Assembly: GCA_963759125.1 (NCBI GenBank)
Contig: CAVWXN010000012.1
Location: 1 to 64,000 of the forward strand
Direction of reading: 5' to 3'
DNA: 64,000 bases
Origin: JABDQA01 sp963759125
GTDB taxonomy: Bacteria; Desulfobacterota; Desulfobulbia; Desulfobulbales; Desulfocapsaceae
The notes under the pieces were generated by a model, which made no database searches, was not told the DNA's origin, and was given only the letters and a program-made list of their open reading frames with translations. Below, in pieces: positions 8,813 to 17,390 of this stretch (position 1 is the stretch's first letter; each line of letters begins with the position of its first letter). A program made the position numbers and the translations under genes.

Positions 8813-9094
8813 ATGAAAATACTACTAAAGTCGTTTTCAGCTCTACTGGTAGTTGTCGGTCTTGTAATTGTTTCAAGCTCTGCTTTTTCTGCGACACATT
8901 GTCCATTTTTGGTATCAAAGATTAAAACAGGTACAACTTACGGAATAATACTGAAGGATACAGAAAGTAGAGGTCTTTCAGGTTTGGTTACAAAAGTAGA
9001 CACCAGTAAATGTGTGGTAACCATAAAATATGCAGAAGAAAAGTTCGCTATAGTTGATGGCAATTACATAATAGTGATTTTGGAAAATCCGTAA
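8813..9094 (+). CDS. Small secreted protein of unknown function
   Basis: The 93-residue product begins with a classical Sec signal peptide (MKILLKSF then a hydrophobic run, cleavage likely after AFSA near residue 27). The remaining 65 residues contain two cysteines (HCPF and SKCVV) that could form a disulfide and a beta-rich segment GLVTKVDTSKCVVTIKYAEE. That segment is reminiscent of RGLISKVDTDRMQILV in the secreted protein at 21459-21806, so both may share a small beta-barrel fold, but this is an eye comparison only. The start at 8813 follows GGAGGAG by six bases. I do not recognise the family. Confidence 0.75.
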   Translation: MKILLKSFSALLVVVGLVIVSSSAFSATHCPFLVSKIKTGTTYGIILKDTESRGLSGLVTKVDTSKCVVTIKYAEEKFAIVDGNYIIVILENP

Positions 9095-9394
9095 TTATGG
9101 AGAGATAGGCCTTGTTCCTGCATAAACTTTGACACTCTCCTGTGGTAGAATCCGGTGGGGGAATAGGCACCTCCGCCCGAGCCTGCCTTTCCTGAGATTG
9201 TTCCAGTAAATCTTTCGTTGTTTAAATCTCAAATTATTTTTCTTTGGGTTTGAACTACCGATGACTATTGCAATGCTGGCACATAATTGATGATCTCTTC
9301 AAATGATAATTATAATCATAGTATAGAATCGTTAAGATTCGGGTGGACCGGATAGGTGGCGTGTCAACAGTTGCACACAGGTAGGTGTACGAAC
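9095..9394. other. Intergenic region, nothing recognised
   Basis: About 300 bases between the small secreted protein and the methyltransferase. A GC-rich stretch around 9148-9180 can fold weakly but has no T-tract, so I do not call it a terminator. Confidence 0.5.
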
Positions 9395-9949
9395 ATGAAA
9401 TTTCGTGAAGAGATGATCAGCTTATTTAATAGGATGGCAACTGGCACCAGGAAAACCAGGATCTTTCTCACACCGATCGGCGTCATAATTTTCAGTTTGA
9501 TCATTACGGCCATTCTCCTTGCTGCTACAATTGTCGACAAACTGCTGCATTTACCTCGATTTGTACCGGAGGAAGCTCGATTATTGATATCAATACCTTT
9601 AATGGCGTTAGGAATAGCATTTACCTTTTGGTCTGTTTTATACTTTTTAAAGGCAAGAGGAACTCCTGTGCCCTTCAATCCTCCTCCTCAACTTGTCAAG
9701 ACGGGACCTTATCGGTATTCCAGAAATCCTATGCTCACGGGAGTCTTTGTATTTTTATTTGGAGTTGGTTTATGGCTGAACTCTCTCTCTCTTGTGTTTG
9801 TCTTCACACCACTTTTTATAATCTTCATCGTCTGGGAGGTGAAGCAGATTGAGGAGCCTGAACTAATCAAGCGTCTGGGAAATGACTACCTTGAATATCG
9901 AAAGAGAACTCCTATGTTTCTGCCTAATCTCAAACGAAGGAGGAACTAA
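9395..9949 (+). CDS. Isoprenylcysteine carboxyl methyltransferase (ICMT)/PEMT-like membrane methyltransferase
   Basis: The 184-residue membrane protein has about four hydrophobic helices and the C-terminal signature of the ICMT/phospholipid methyltransferase superfamily: GPYRYSRNPMLTG (around residues 105-117), then EVKQIEEPELIKRLGNDYLEYRKRTPMFLP. Family members transfer a methyl group from S-adenosylmethionine to a membrane-associated acceptor. In bacteria the acceptor is usually unknown; candidates are lipids and isoprenoid compounds. The start at 9395 was chosen because the upstream in-frame 13 codons look non-coding; the ribosome binding site is weak. It is a single gene with no linked partner. 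Confidence 0.82.
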   Translation: MKFREEMISLFNRMATGTRKTRIFLTPIGVIIFSLIITAILLAATIVDKLLHLPRFVPEEARLLISIPLMALGIAFTFWSVLYFLKARGTPVPFNPPPQLVKTGPYRYSRNPMLTGVFVFLFGVGLWLNSLSLVFVFTPLFIIFIVWEVKQIEEPELIKRLGNDYLEYRKRTPMFLPNLKRRRN

Positions 9950-10656
9950 AACAGCTCTTTTTCCAACACTGATAATTCTATAATTCCAAGCAAGTTGTAT
10001 GATCACTGACATCAGGTAATGGTGATGATGTTTTTTGCAAAGTTGTGCGTGGAGTGTTGCCTCACTTCTAATATTATTCATGTCTAGCTTCAGTTTGTGG
10101 CGATGGAACACGCCGCTGAGAGAGTCAGTATATCAGGTTGAGAAACAACTGGCAGGATTGTGCGGGTTATCAAATTAAGGCTTTCTGTAATCTCAAACGG
10201 CCAGACTGGCTGGATATTAAGAATATTCTGTGTTTCATTGTCGGGACCGATACCGAAATTGGTATTGTTTTGCAAGGACTGGGCTGCTTGTTTCTGAGAC
10301 CATTTAAATAGTCAAATATCTTGCATATTCTGCTGAAGCCTGTTAAAAGGATTTCCTTCTTGTGAGCGACCTATAAAGTTCTCCTGCCGTCAAGATCTCT
10401 CTTGCAGTGTATCCTGTTTCTGTTTCCCGGAATACAGGTTCCCCTCTTTGATGATCCTTCCGCATCGATTTCTTATTACGTCGCAGGTGAGTGTCAGACC
10501 AGAACATAAATGTATGGGTACATTTCGCATAACTGGCCAGACACATTTTCTTCAGCATCGACAGAGTCGAAATTACGACTTGTCAGGCTGAAACTGTTTT
10601 CCATGGCAGATTATGTACAAGTGTTTCTTCAGTGGGAATAACCTATAGGATTTTTT
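9950..10656. other. Long intergenic region before the DEAD-box helicase gene
   Basis: These 707 bases hold no gene I can support. Short frames on the minus strand (10090-10275 and 10343-10558) do not resemble known proteins and lack ribosome binding sites. A small hairpin with GATACC/GGTATT arms lies near 10249-10266. Part of the region is probably a long 5' leader of the helicase gene, as is common for cold-induced DEAD-box genes, but no specific element can be pointed to. Confidence 0.5.
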
Positions 10657-12336
10657 ATGTTTTCTGAAAACACAGAAGCATCGCTTTTTTCCGATTTTGG
10701 CCTCAGTAAAGCACTGCTCAAAGCTCTGACAGCCCAGGGGTATGAAACTCCGACCCAAATACAGATTGAAATTATACCTCCGGTTCTGGCGGGCAGGGAC
10801 GTTGTCGGGCAGGCCCAGACGGGTACCGGCAAGACCGCCGCCTTTGCCTTGCCCCTGCTCTCACGTATTGACCTCAACTCCTCAAAACCCCAGGTGCTGG
10901 TGCTGGCTCCAACGCGGGAACTCGCCATACAGGTCGCTGAATCGTTTAAGACTTATGGACAGTACCTGAAAAAACTCAATGTCCTGCCAATTTTCGGAGG
11001 CCAGGATTACGCGATCCAGCTCAAGCAGCTCAGCAAAGGTGCGCAGATCATTGTCGGTACCCCTGGCCGGGTGATGGATCATGTGCGCAGAGGAAGCCTG
11101 AAACTTGAGACCATCAGCAACTTTGTTCTTGATGAGGCTGACGAGATGCTCAACATGGGTTTTCTCGAGGACGTGGAATGGCTGCTGGAAGGGATTCCGG
11201 AACAACGGCAGATCGCCTTATTCTCGGCGACGATGCCGGCCTCGATCCGCAGGATAGCGCGAACGCATCTGCAGGATCCCATGGAAATCACCATCAAGGG
11301 ACGCACGGCGACGGCGAACTCAATCAACCAGCGCTACCTGGTGACCGACGGCTATGGCCGCAAACTTGAAGCGCTCAGACGTCTGCTCGAGGTCGATGAC
11401 GTTGATGGAATGCTGGTTTTCGTCCGGACGAAAATCCAGACGATCGAATTGGCCGAGCAGCTCAGCGCAATTGGGCATAGCTGTGCACCGCTGAATGGAG
11501 ACATTCCCCAGAATCAGAGACAGCGTACCGTAGATCAGTTGAAATCAAAGAAAATCGATATTCTGGTTGCAACCGATGTCGCTGCCCGGGGCCTGGATGT
11601 TGAACGCCTTAGCCATGTGATAAATTTTGACATCCCTTTTGACACCGAAGCTTATATCCACCGGATAGGGCGGACGGGCAGGGCGGGAAGAAGCGGCGAG
11701 GCGATTCTCTTTGTTCATCCTCGGGAGAAAAAAGCGCTATACGGGATCGAGAAGGTCACCCGCCAGAAAATAACTGAGATGGCCATGCCAACAGTGAAGG
11801 CTATCAATATGAAACGGGCTGAAGCCTTTAAGTGCCGTATTACCGATACCCTGATTAAGGCTGATCTGGATGTCTACCTGAAGCTTATCGCCGACTATCG
11901 AGAGACCTATGAGGTGGACGACGATCTGCTGACCGCCGCCCTGGCTCACATGGTGCAGGGAAAAACCCCGCTCTTTCTCGAAGAGAAACGGGATAATCCC
12001 CGGCAAAACCCGATGCAGTCTGCAAATAAACGGTCACCCCGAAAGCATGAGAAGAAAAACGGGTTCAACAAGCGGACGAGTGGCGCACCCGACAAAGGGA
12101 TGGAACGCTATCGGATAGAGATCGGCAAGCTGCATGGCGTAAAACCAGGCAATATCGTCGGAGCCATTGCCAATGAGGCTGATATCAGCAGCAGGTTTAT
12201 CGGCAGGATCACCATAAATGAAGATCACAGCACGGTAGACCTGCCCTACAGCATGCCGACAGATACCTTTCAGCTCCTCAAAAGAGTAAGAATCAATGAT
12301 CGTAAGCTCGATATCAGCAGACAGCAGATGAGCTGA
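10657..12336 (+). CDS. deaD: ATP-dependent DEAD-box RNA helicase (DeaD/CsdA type)
   Basis: The 559-residue protein has the full motif series: Q motif (FGLSKALLKALTAQGYETPTQIQ), Walker A AQTGTGKT (near residue 55), PTRELAIQ, TPGR, DEAD (Walker B), SAT, and HRIGRTGRAG of the second RecA lobe. After a basic low-complexity linker (about 440-475) comes a DbpA-type RNA-binding domain, with the conserved VKPGNIVGAIANEADISSR segment. This is the DeaD/CsdA architecture, which unwinds rRNA and mRNA in ribosome assembly and cold adaptation. AGGA lies six bases before the ATG. A rho-independent terminator follows at 12450-12483, so the gene is probably transcribed alone. Confidence 0.95.
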   Translation: MFSENTEASLFSDFGLSKALLKALTAQGYETPTQIQIEIIPPVLAGRDVVGQAQTGTGKTAAFALPLLSRIDLNSSKPQVLVLAPTRELAIQVAESFKTYGQYLKKLNVLPIFGGQDYAIQLKQLSKGAQIIVGTPGRVMDHVRRGSLKLETISNFVLDEADEMLNMGFLEDVEWLLEGIPEQRQIALFSATMPASIRRIARTHLQDPMEITIKGRTATANSINQRYLVTDGYGRKLEALRRLLEVDDVDGMLVFVRTKIQTIELAEQLSAIGHSCAPLNGDIPQNQRQRTVDQLKSKKIDILVATDVAARGLDVERLSHVINFDIPFDTEAYIHRIGRTGRAGRSGEAILFVHPREKKALYGIEKVTRQKITEMAMPTVKAINMKRAEAFKCRITDTLIKADLDVYLKLIADYRETYEVDDDLLTAALAHMVQGKTPLFLEEKRDNPRQNPMQSANKRSPRKHEKKNGFNKRTSGAPDKGMERYRIEIGKLHGVKPGNIVGAIANEADISSRFIGRITINEDHSTVDLPYSMPTDTFQLLKRVRINDRKLDISRQQMS

Positions 12337-12449
12337 GATGGGTGATATCAGGCTGCAGAAAAAGATTGAAAACTTAAAGGGAAGGGGGCTTGGCATTAAT
12401 CAGGCCCGAAAAGCCGGATAACCCCGGTTCCAGGCCCTGAGGCAAAAAC

Positions 12450-12483
12450 CCCGTTCAGGAATAAATTCTGAGCGGGCTTTTTT
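12450..12483 (+). terminator. Rho-independent terminator after deaD
   Basis: A 9-bp stem (12450-12458 with 12468-12476, one wobble) and a 9-base loop are followed by CTTTTTT. It ends the helicase transcript. Confidence 0.85.
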
Positions 12484-12840
12484 CGGCAGGGTCGATGGAG
12501 CAATGTTCCTATAATTAAATTGAGCCTCTTGGAAAGGCAGGTCAATGATTTGTGGCAGCCAGTCATATAGTTGTCCCCGATGTCTTTCTCGGCCGCTCAA
12601 TAGCTTTTAGTTGTTGACAGAGATGCTATCCTCGTTAAGCTGTTGAGCAATACAGCATACCGCATGACAGAACGCCAGTTGGTTGTTACAAAGCACAACA
12701 TCTCCCACGTCCGGTTGATGATACTGATAACCATGCTTGAACATGTAACAGCTTATCCCATCACCTGAAGAATCGTGCTTGGTCACAAATAAGTACGCAA
12801 AATTAGTGCATTGGGCCCGCGTTAACTCTCAGACTAGCTG
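12484..12840. other. Intergenic region, nothing recognised
   Basis: About 360 bases between the deaD terminator and the TRAP operon promoter. Short frames here do not look coding, and I see no repeat shared with the rest of the window. Confidence 0.5.
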
Positions 12841-12869
12841 TTGACAATATCTCAGGTAACATGTTAACC
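12841..12869 (+). promoter_or_regulatory. Promoter/operator of the TRAP transporter operon
   Basis: A perfect -35 TTGACA (12841-12846) is followed after 17 bases by a weak -10, TTAACC (12864-12869). The perfect palindrome TAACATGTTA (12857-12866) overlaps the -10. This is the usual position for a repressor of a substrate-induced uptake operon. The cognate regulator is not next to the operon. The assignment is by pattern only. Confidence 0.45.
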
Positions 12870-12995
12870 AGATGTAACATCAGAATTGGTGCTTTATGTT
12901 GTCTATCGCCGCCCTGCCGTCTTAGATCAATGGCAAGCAGACACCCCGGAAGCTGCCAGATTGAACTCACCAAGACACCCATAAAGGAGGAGACC

Positions 12996-14000
12996 ATGCC
13001 AAGCAAATTCACCCGCCGATTTGTAATCGTTTTGACGTTTGCCCTCGTCGTATTGTTAGCTGCGCCCATCCTGGCACAGGACAAAATCAAGCTGCGCATG
13101 TCCACGCCGGCTTCCGCCACCGACCAACGCTCGGTTGCACTTGAACAAATTTTCGGCCCGGCCGTTGCCGATTTTGCGGTTTATGAGCCCCACTACAATT
13201 CATCTTTGATTGCCCAAGGATCTGAATTGGAGTCGATTGCCTCAGGCGATTTGGAAATGTCTATTGCATCGGCACAGGAACTGGCGAATTTCTTTCCCGA
13301 GTTCTCGATTTTTGCCACCGGTTACGTTCATCAGGATGCGGAACACCAAGTACGTGTTTTCAATGATCCGCTGATGGCTCCCTTTAAAAAGAAAGTCGAA
13401 GACGAACTTGGTGTAAAACTCTTGAGCGTGATGTACCTGGGCCGCCGTCATGTCAACCTACGCCAATCCAAAGACGAGCTGACGGTTATGAAACCCGCGG
13501 ACCTCTCCGGGGTGAGCCTGCGTATGCCGGGTACCGACGCCTGGCAGTTCCTGGGCAAGGCCCTGGGCGCCAATCCAACCCCTATGGCTTTTACCGAAGT
13601 ATACACCGCGCTCCAAACCGCTTCGGTCGACGGTCAGGACAACCCGCTACCGACGGTGGTCGACGCCAAATTCTACGAAGTAACCAAACAAATTATCCTG
13701 ACTTCTCATCTTGTCGATTTGAACTATATCGCCTTCTCCAAGGCGGTATGGGACAAGCTGACCCCAGAACAACAGGCTGCCACTCAAGCCGCGGCTGATG
13801 CCGCCGCTGAGAGCGGGCGTCAAAAGCAGCTCCAAAAAGAAGAGGAACTGGTTGCTTTCCTCCGCGACCAAGGTCTGGCGATCTACGAGCCCGACCTGAA
13901 AGCATTCCGCGAACACGTGCAGGCCCAATACGCCGGTTCAGAATTGGCCGCCTCCTGGCCGGAAGGCGTGTTGGAGAAAATCAATGCACTTGGCAACTAA
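12996..14000 (+). CDS. dctP: TRAP transporter substrate-binding protein (DctP family)
   Basis: The 334-residue periplasmic protein has a signal peptide (MPSKFTRRF then a hydrophobic run, cleavage near ILAQ, residue 28) and the DctP-fold signature: IKLRMSTPAS at the mature N-terminus, LRMPGTDAWQFLGKALGANPTPMAFTEVYTALQTASVDGQDNP in the second half, and a long C-terminal helix rich in Ala and Lys/Glu. The NPTPMAFTEVYTALQ region contains the carboxylate-binding zone of TRAP receptors. The start at 12996 is fixed by AAAGGAGG. It is the first gene of an operon dctP-dctQ-dctM-lyase-ribokinase remnant. The downstream lyase and sugar-kinase fragment suggest a sugar acid or keto-deoxy acid ligand, which is inference. 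Confidence 0.9.
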   Translation: MPSKFTRRFVIVLTFALVVLLAAPILAQDKIKLRMSTPASATDQRSVALEQIFGPAVADFAVYEPHYNSSLIAQGSELESIASGDLEMSIASAQELANFFPEFSIFATGYVHQDAEHQVRVFNDPLMAPFKKKVEDELGVKLLSVMYLGRRHVNLRQSKDELTVMKPADLSGVSLRMPGTDAWQFLGKALGANPTPMAFTEVYTALQTASVDGQDNPLPTVVDAKFYEVTKQIILTSHLVDLNYIAFSKAVWDKLTPEQQAATQAAADAAAESGRQKQLQKEEELVAFLRDQGLAIYEPDLKAFREHVQAQYAGSELAASWPEGVLEKINALGN

Positions 14001-14016
14001 TCCATAACATCAGGCC

Positions 14017-14625
14017 GTGGGGGACCATATAAAACCAATTGTAAAATGGTTCAACCGAGGCACCGAATTCATGGCGGCCATGATGATGGCCGCCATGTTC
14101 ACCACGTTTATCCTCCAGATCACGATCCGCTACTTGGCACCCGTCGAGTGGATTGCCGCGCGTTTTCCGTTCCTTAATACCTCCAATTTTGGCTGGACCC
14201 TCGAATTTTGCCTCGCCCTCTGGGTCTGGATCATCTGCTTCAGCAATGCCTTTATTGTACGCGAGCAGGACCACGTCACCTTTGACTTGCTCTATATGCA
14301 TGTCAACCCCACCCTCCGAAAATGGTTCGCCATCTTCACAGGTTTAGTCGTTTGTGTGGGGTTTTTGTGGGCCCTGGAACCGACCTGGAGCAAGTTCTCT
14401 TTTCTGCGGTTGAAGAAAACGGCGACGCTTTCTTCGGTTTTGGGCGACTGGGTCCGGATGCGCCATATCTATTCAGTGTATCTGCTGTTTCTCTTCGTCG
14501 TAGCTCTCCGTTATGGATGGCGAGCCATTCACACCTTTCGTTTCGGAGCCGAGACAGACCTCCACCACTTCCCGGAGGTGATCGATAAGTCCACTGGAGA
14601 GGCGAACGAACCGGACGCAACATGA
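14017..14625 (+). CDS. dctQ: TRAP transporter small permease subunit (DctQ family)
   Basis: The 202-residue protein has four hydrophobic helices, with the characteristic WTLEFCLALWVWIICFSNAFIVREQDHVTFDLL stretch between helices 2 and 3 (the REQDHVTFD part is a DctQ hallmark). It pairs with DctM to form the sodium-driven membrane component. Translation probably starts at GTG 14017, 16 bases after dctP; an ATG at 14071 is an alternative start with a slightly better GAGG site. Its stop overlaps the dctM start (ATGA), which indicates translational coupling. Confidence 0.85.
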   Translation: MGDHIKPIVKWFNRGTEFMAAMMMAAMFTTFILQITIRYLAPVEWIAARFPFLNTSNFGWTLEFCLALWVWIICFSNAFIVREQDHVTFDLLYMHVNPTLRKWFAIFTGLVVCVGFLWALEPTWSKFSFLRLKKTATLSSVLGDWVRMRHIYSVYLLFLFVVALRYGWRAIHTFRFGAETDLHHFPEVIDKSTGEANEPDAT

Positions 14626-15917
14626 CGCTCGAATTTACACTTTGTCTGATTACGCTTTTCTTTTTAGCCGCAATCGGAATGCCGATTGCCTATGCCATCC
14701 TCTTGTCTTCTTTCACCTATCTGGCCGTGGCCGGCCAGGACATCGGCATCATAGGCAAAATCTTCATGGACGGCCTGTATAACAGTTTCGTCCTTCTGGC
14801 CGTGCCGCTCTTCATAGTTGCCGCCAACATCATGAACGCCGGCTCCATCAGCGACCGACTGTTGCAATTCTGCGTAGCCCTCGTCGGCAGGTTACGGGGC
14901 GGCCTCGGGCATGTCAACATCGTCGCCTCTCTGATTTTCTCGGGTATGTCAGGATCGGCGGTGGCGGACGCCGCCGGTATCGGCAAGATCATCATCGAGA
15001 TGATGACCCGAAGCGGTCGGTATCCCCCTGGCTATGCAGCGGCCATCACCGCTGCTTCGGCGACTATAGGGCCGATCATTCCGCCGTCGATCCCCATGGT
15101 CCTCTACGCTCTGGTTTCCAATGCTTCCATTGGCTACCTGTTTTTAGGTGGGATAATACCCGGTTTGTTTATGGGCCTTGTGTTGATGGGAATGAATAGT
15201 TGGATTGCCCATCGGCGAGACTTTCCCTTAGAAGAAGCGGTGCCGCTGCGGGAGTTGCCCAAACATACGTTCACTGCTTTCCCCGCCCTGCTAATGCCTG
15301 CAATCCTGCTATATGGGATTTACGGGGGTGTGGCAACACCCACGGAGGCCGCCGCCATAGCCGCCGCTTATGCCCTGGTGCTGGCGGCACTTTTATATCG
15401 CGTCCTGAAAGTCAGCACCTTTTACCGCATCCTGGTCGAGAGCGCCCGCTCCTCGGCTGCGGTCGGCGTCGTCATCGGTGGCGCCCTGATTCTGAACTAC
15501 ATTGTTGCCTCTGAGAATATTCCTGACCGCGTGGCGCATGTCCTCGTTGGCCTCGAGATACACCCCCTGGTCTTTCTCATCGGCGTTAATATAATCATAC
15601 TGCTGCTGGGCTGTGTGCTCGATGCTTCAACGCTCATCCTCGTCATCATCCCGCTGTTTTTACCCACCTGCCGTGATCTCGGTATTGACCTGGTGCATTT
15701 CGGCGTTGTCGCGGTGGTGAATTGCATGATCGGCCTGATCACGCCCCCTTACGGCATTTTGTTGTTTGTTCTGAATGCGATTACCCGAATTCCCCTGGCA
15801 GCCATCATCCGGGAGATATGGCTCTTCCTGACGGTGCTGATTTTTGCGCTGCTCATCCTGATCCTCTTCCCAGGGGTGACGCTTTGGCTGCCACGGCTTT
15901 TTGGCTATGCGGGGTGA
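14622..15917 (+). CDS. dctM: TRAP transporter large permease subunit (DctM family)
   Basis: The 431-residue protein has about 12 membrane helices and typical DctM motifs: AIGMPIAYAILLSS, FSGMSGSAVADAAGIG (around residues 105-120), ATIGPIIPPSIPMVLY, and TPPYGILLFVLNAI near the C-terminus. It forms the transport channel of the TRAP system with DctQ, taking ligand from DctP and using a sodium gradient. It is coupled to dctQ by a 4-base overlap and followed after 34 bases by the lyase gene. Confidence 0.92.
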   Translation: MTLEFTLCLITLFFLAAIGMPIAYAILLSSFTYLAVAGQDIGIIGKIFMDGLYNSFVLLAVPLFIVAANIMNAGSISDRLLQFCVALVGRLRGGLGHVNIVASLIFSGMSGSAVADAAGIGKIIIEMMTRSGRYPPGYAAAITAASATIGPIIPPSIPMVLYALVSNASIGYLFLGGIIPGLFMGLVLMGMNSWIAHRRDFPLEEAVPLRELPKHTFTAFPALLMPAILLYGIYGGVATPTEAAAIAAAYALVLAALLYRVLKVSTFYRILVESARSSAAVGVVIGGALILNYIVASENIPDRVAHVLVGLEIHPLVFLIGVNIIILLLGCVLDASTLILVIIPLFLPTCRDLGIDLVHFGVVAVVNCMIGLITPPYGILLFVLNAITRIPLAAIIREIWLFLTVLIFALLILILFPGVTLWLPRLFGYAG

Positions 15918-15951
15918 GTAGTAACACTATCCATTCTCAAAGGAGTTCGGT

Positions 15952-16893
15952 TTGACACCTTCTCTCACCGGCATCATTCCCGTCATGCTCACACCGTTTA
16001 CGCCGGATAATCAGATTGACTGGTCCGGTTACGAGCGCTTAATCGATTGGTACATCAACAATGGGGCCGAGGCGCTTTTCGCCGTGTGCATGTCTTCAGA
16101 AATGCACTACCTCGCCCTTGAGGAGCGGATCCAGTTGGCGCGCTTTGCGGTCCATACCGTGAAGAAACGCGTGCCCGTTGTCGCCTCTGGTCACGTTTCC
16201 ATGGGATTGGCCGAACAGCGCACCGAACTCACCGCCATAGCCGATACCGGCGTCGATGGCGTGGTTCTGGTTACCAACAGGCTCGTCCCGCCAGGGGGCA
16301 ACAGCCGGATCCTGCGCCATCATATCGATGCACTTCTAAGCGTCTTACCGGTCGATCTCCCCCTCGGGCTCTACGAATGCCCTGCTCCGTACCGTCGTCT
16401 CCTGGCAGACTCGGAGATCGATTATTGCGCCCAAACCGGGCGTTTCACTTTGCTCAAGGACGTTTCCTGTGATTTGCAGACTGTCAAGCGGCGTCTGGCG
16501 TTGACCAAGAACACGCCTTTAGCTGTCATCAACGCCAATGCGGCCATTGCCTGGCCTGCCCTGCAGGCAGGTGCGGCGGGATTTTGCGGGGTGATGACGA
16601 ACCTCCATCCGGACCTCTATCGCTGGTTACAGGACCATGGCGCCCAGTACTCAGAATTCGCCGAGGAACTCGCCACTTTTCTCGTGCTGGCGGCCATGTG
16701 TGAATCCATGGGCTACCCGAAACTAGCGAAGATCTATCACCAACGCCGAGGAACTTTCACCCATGCTGGAAGTCGTGCGGTCACCTGTGATGTGCGTGAG
16801 GAATACTGGGCCTTCGACGAGATTCTCACGCGGGTCGAGCAGGGTGCAACGCATTTCCGGGACCGCATCACCAGACTTGGAGGCGCGACATGA
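15952..16893 (+). CDS. DHDPS/N-acetylneuraminate lyase family protein with altered nucleotide of the GTTGE motif
   Basis: The 313-residue TIM-barrel protein belongs to the dihydrodipicolinate synthase/NAL superfamily. Lys169 in LLKDVS is the expected Schiff-base lysine and Tyr141 in GLYECPAP is the conserved tyrosine. The usual pyruvate-carboxylate-binding motif GTTGE is replaced by CMSSE (residues 46-50), so the substrate may lack a standard pyruvoyl group or be bound differently. It starts with TTG after AAAGGAG (15940s). It overlaps the next gene by four bases and lies in the TRAP operon, so it probably acts on the imported compound or its derivative. It is not likely to be DapA for lysine synthesis. 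Confidence 0.82.
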   Translation: MTPSLTGIIPVMLTPFTPDNQIDWSGYERLIDWYINNGAEALFAVCMSSEMHYLALEERIQLARFAVHTVKKRVPVVASGHVSMGLAEQRTELTAIADTGVDGVVLVTNRLVPPGGNSRILRHHIDALLSVLPVDLPLGLYECPAPYRRLLADSEIDYCAQTGRFTLLKDVSCDLQTVKRRLALTKNTPLAVINANAAIAWPALQAGAAGFCGVMTNLHPDLYRWLQDHGAQYSEFAEELATFLVLAAMCESMGYPKLAKIYHQRRGTFTHAGSRAVTCDVREEYWAFDEILTRVEQGATHFRDRITRLGGAT

Positions 16894-17175
16894 GCATCAC
16901 CGTCTTCGGTTCGGTCAATGTGGACCTGACCGCCTACGTGGAAAGGCTGCCCAGGCCCGGTGTAAGGTCCCACGCAACGAATTATGCAACAGGGCTTGGC
17001 GGAAAGGGTGCCAACCAGGCTGTGGCCGGCCCCGGCGGTTTTCCACGGCGCGAAGATTGGTCTATTCCAGCTCGAGGTGCCCATTGCGGCAAGCACTTCG
17101 GCCATGCGGGCCGCCAGGGCTGCAGAATTGGTGAGGTCAGGGGAGTTGACAAAAACAGGTGCAGGAGCGAATTAA
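16890..17175 (+). pseudogene. Ribokinase (PfkB family) remnant with internal and C-terminal deletions
   Basis: The first 46 codons are a clear PfkB N-terminus: ITVFGSVNVDLTAYVERLPRPG, then GLGGKGANQAVA with the GGKGANQA substrate-binding motif. Immediately after, the frame loses similarity. In another frame the stretch GAKIGLFQLEVPIAA resembles the family's mid-protein LQLEVP segment (about residues 125-140 of ribokinase), so roughly 80 codons are missing plus a frameshift. All of the C-terminal half, including the GAGD catalytic motif, is absent. It overlaps the lyase gene by four bases, so it was once the last gene of the TRAP operon. The kinase is certainly inactive. Confidence 0.8.
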
Positions 17176-17390
17176 TCTGACCACTGCAGAGTGGCCGATT
17201 GCAAATGTCCACATTCCTGAATGAGACCGAGACCAATGCTTATCTTCTCGTATGTAAACTCATTTTACAAATTAGTGTGGTATTATTTTACAGGAACCCA
17301 TAACTGTCTGTAAGTGTGTGAATATTCCTACAAGAGTGGTTGGTAATGTCAAGTAAGACTTGAAATATATAACATCGACAGGAGGACATT

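Noticed and set aside
10090..10558. Two minus-strand frames before deaD
   Set aside because: No motifs, no ribosome binding sites and no neighbours that would support them.
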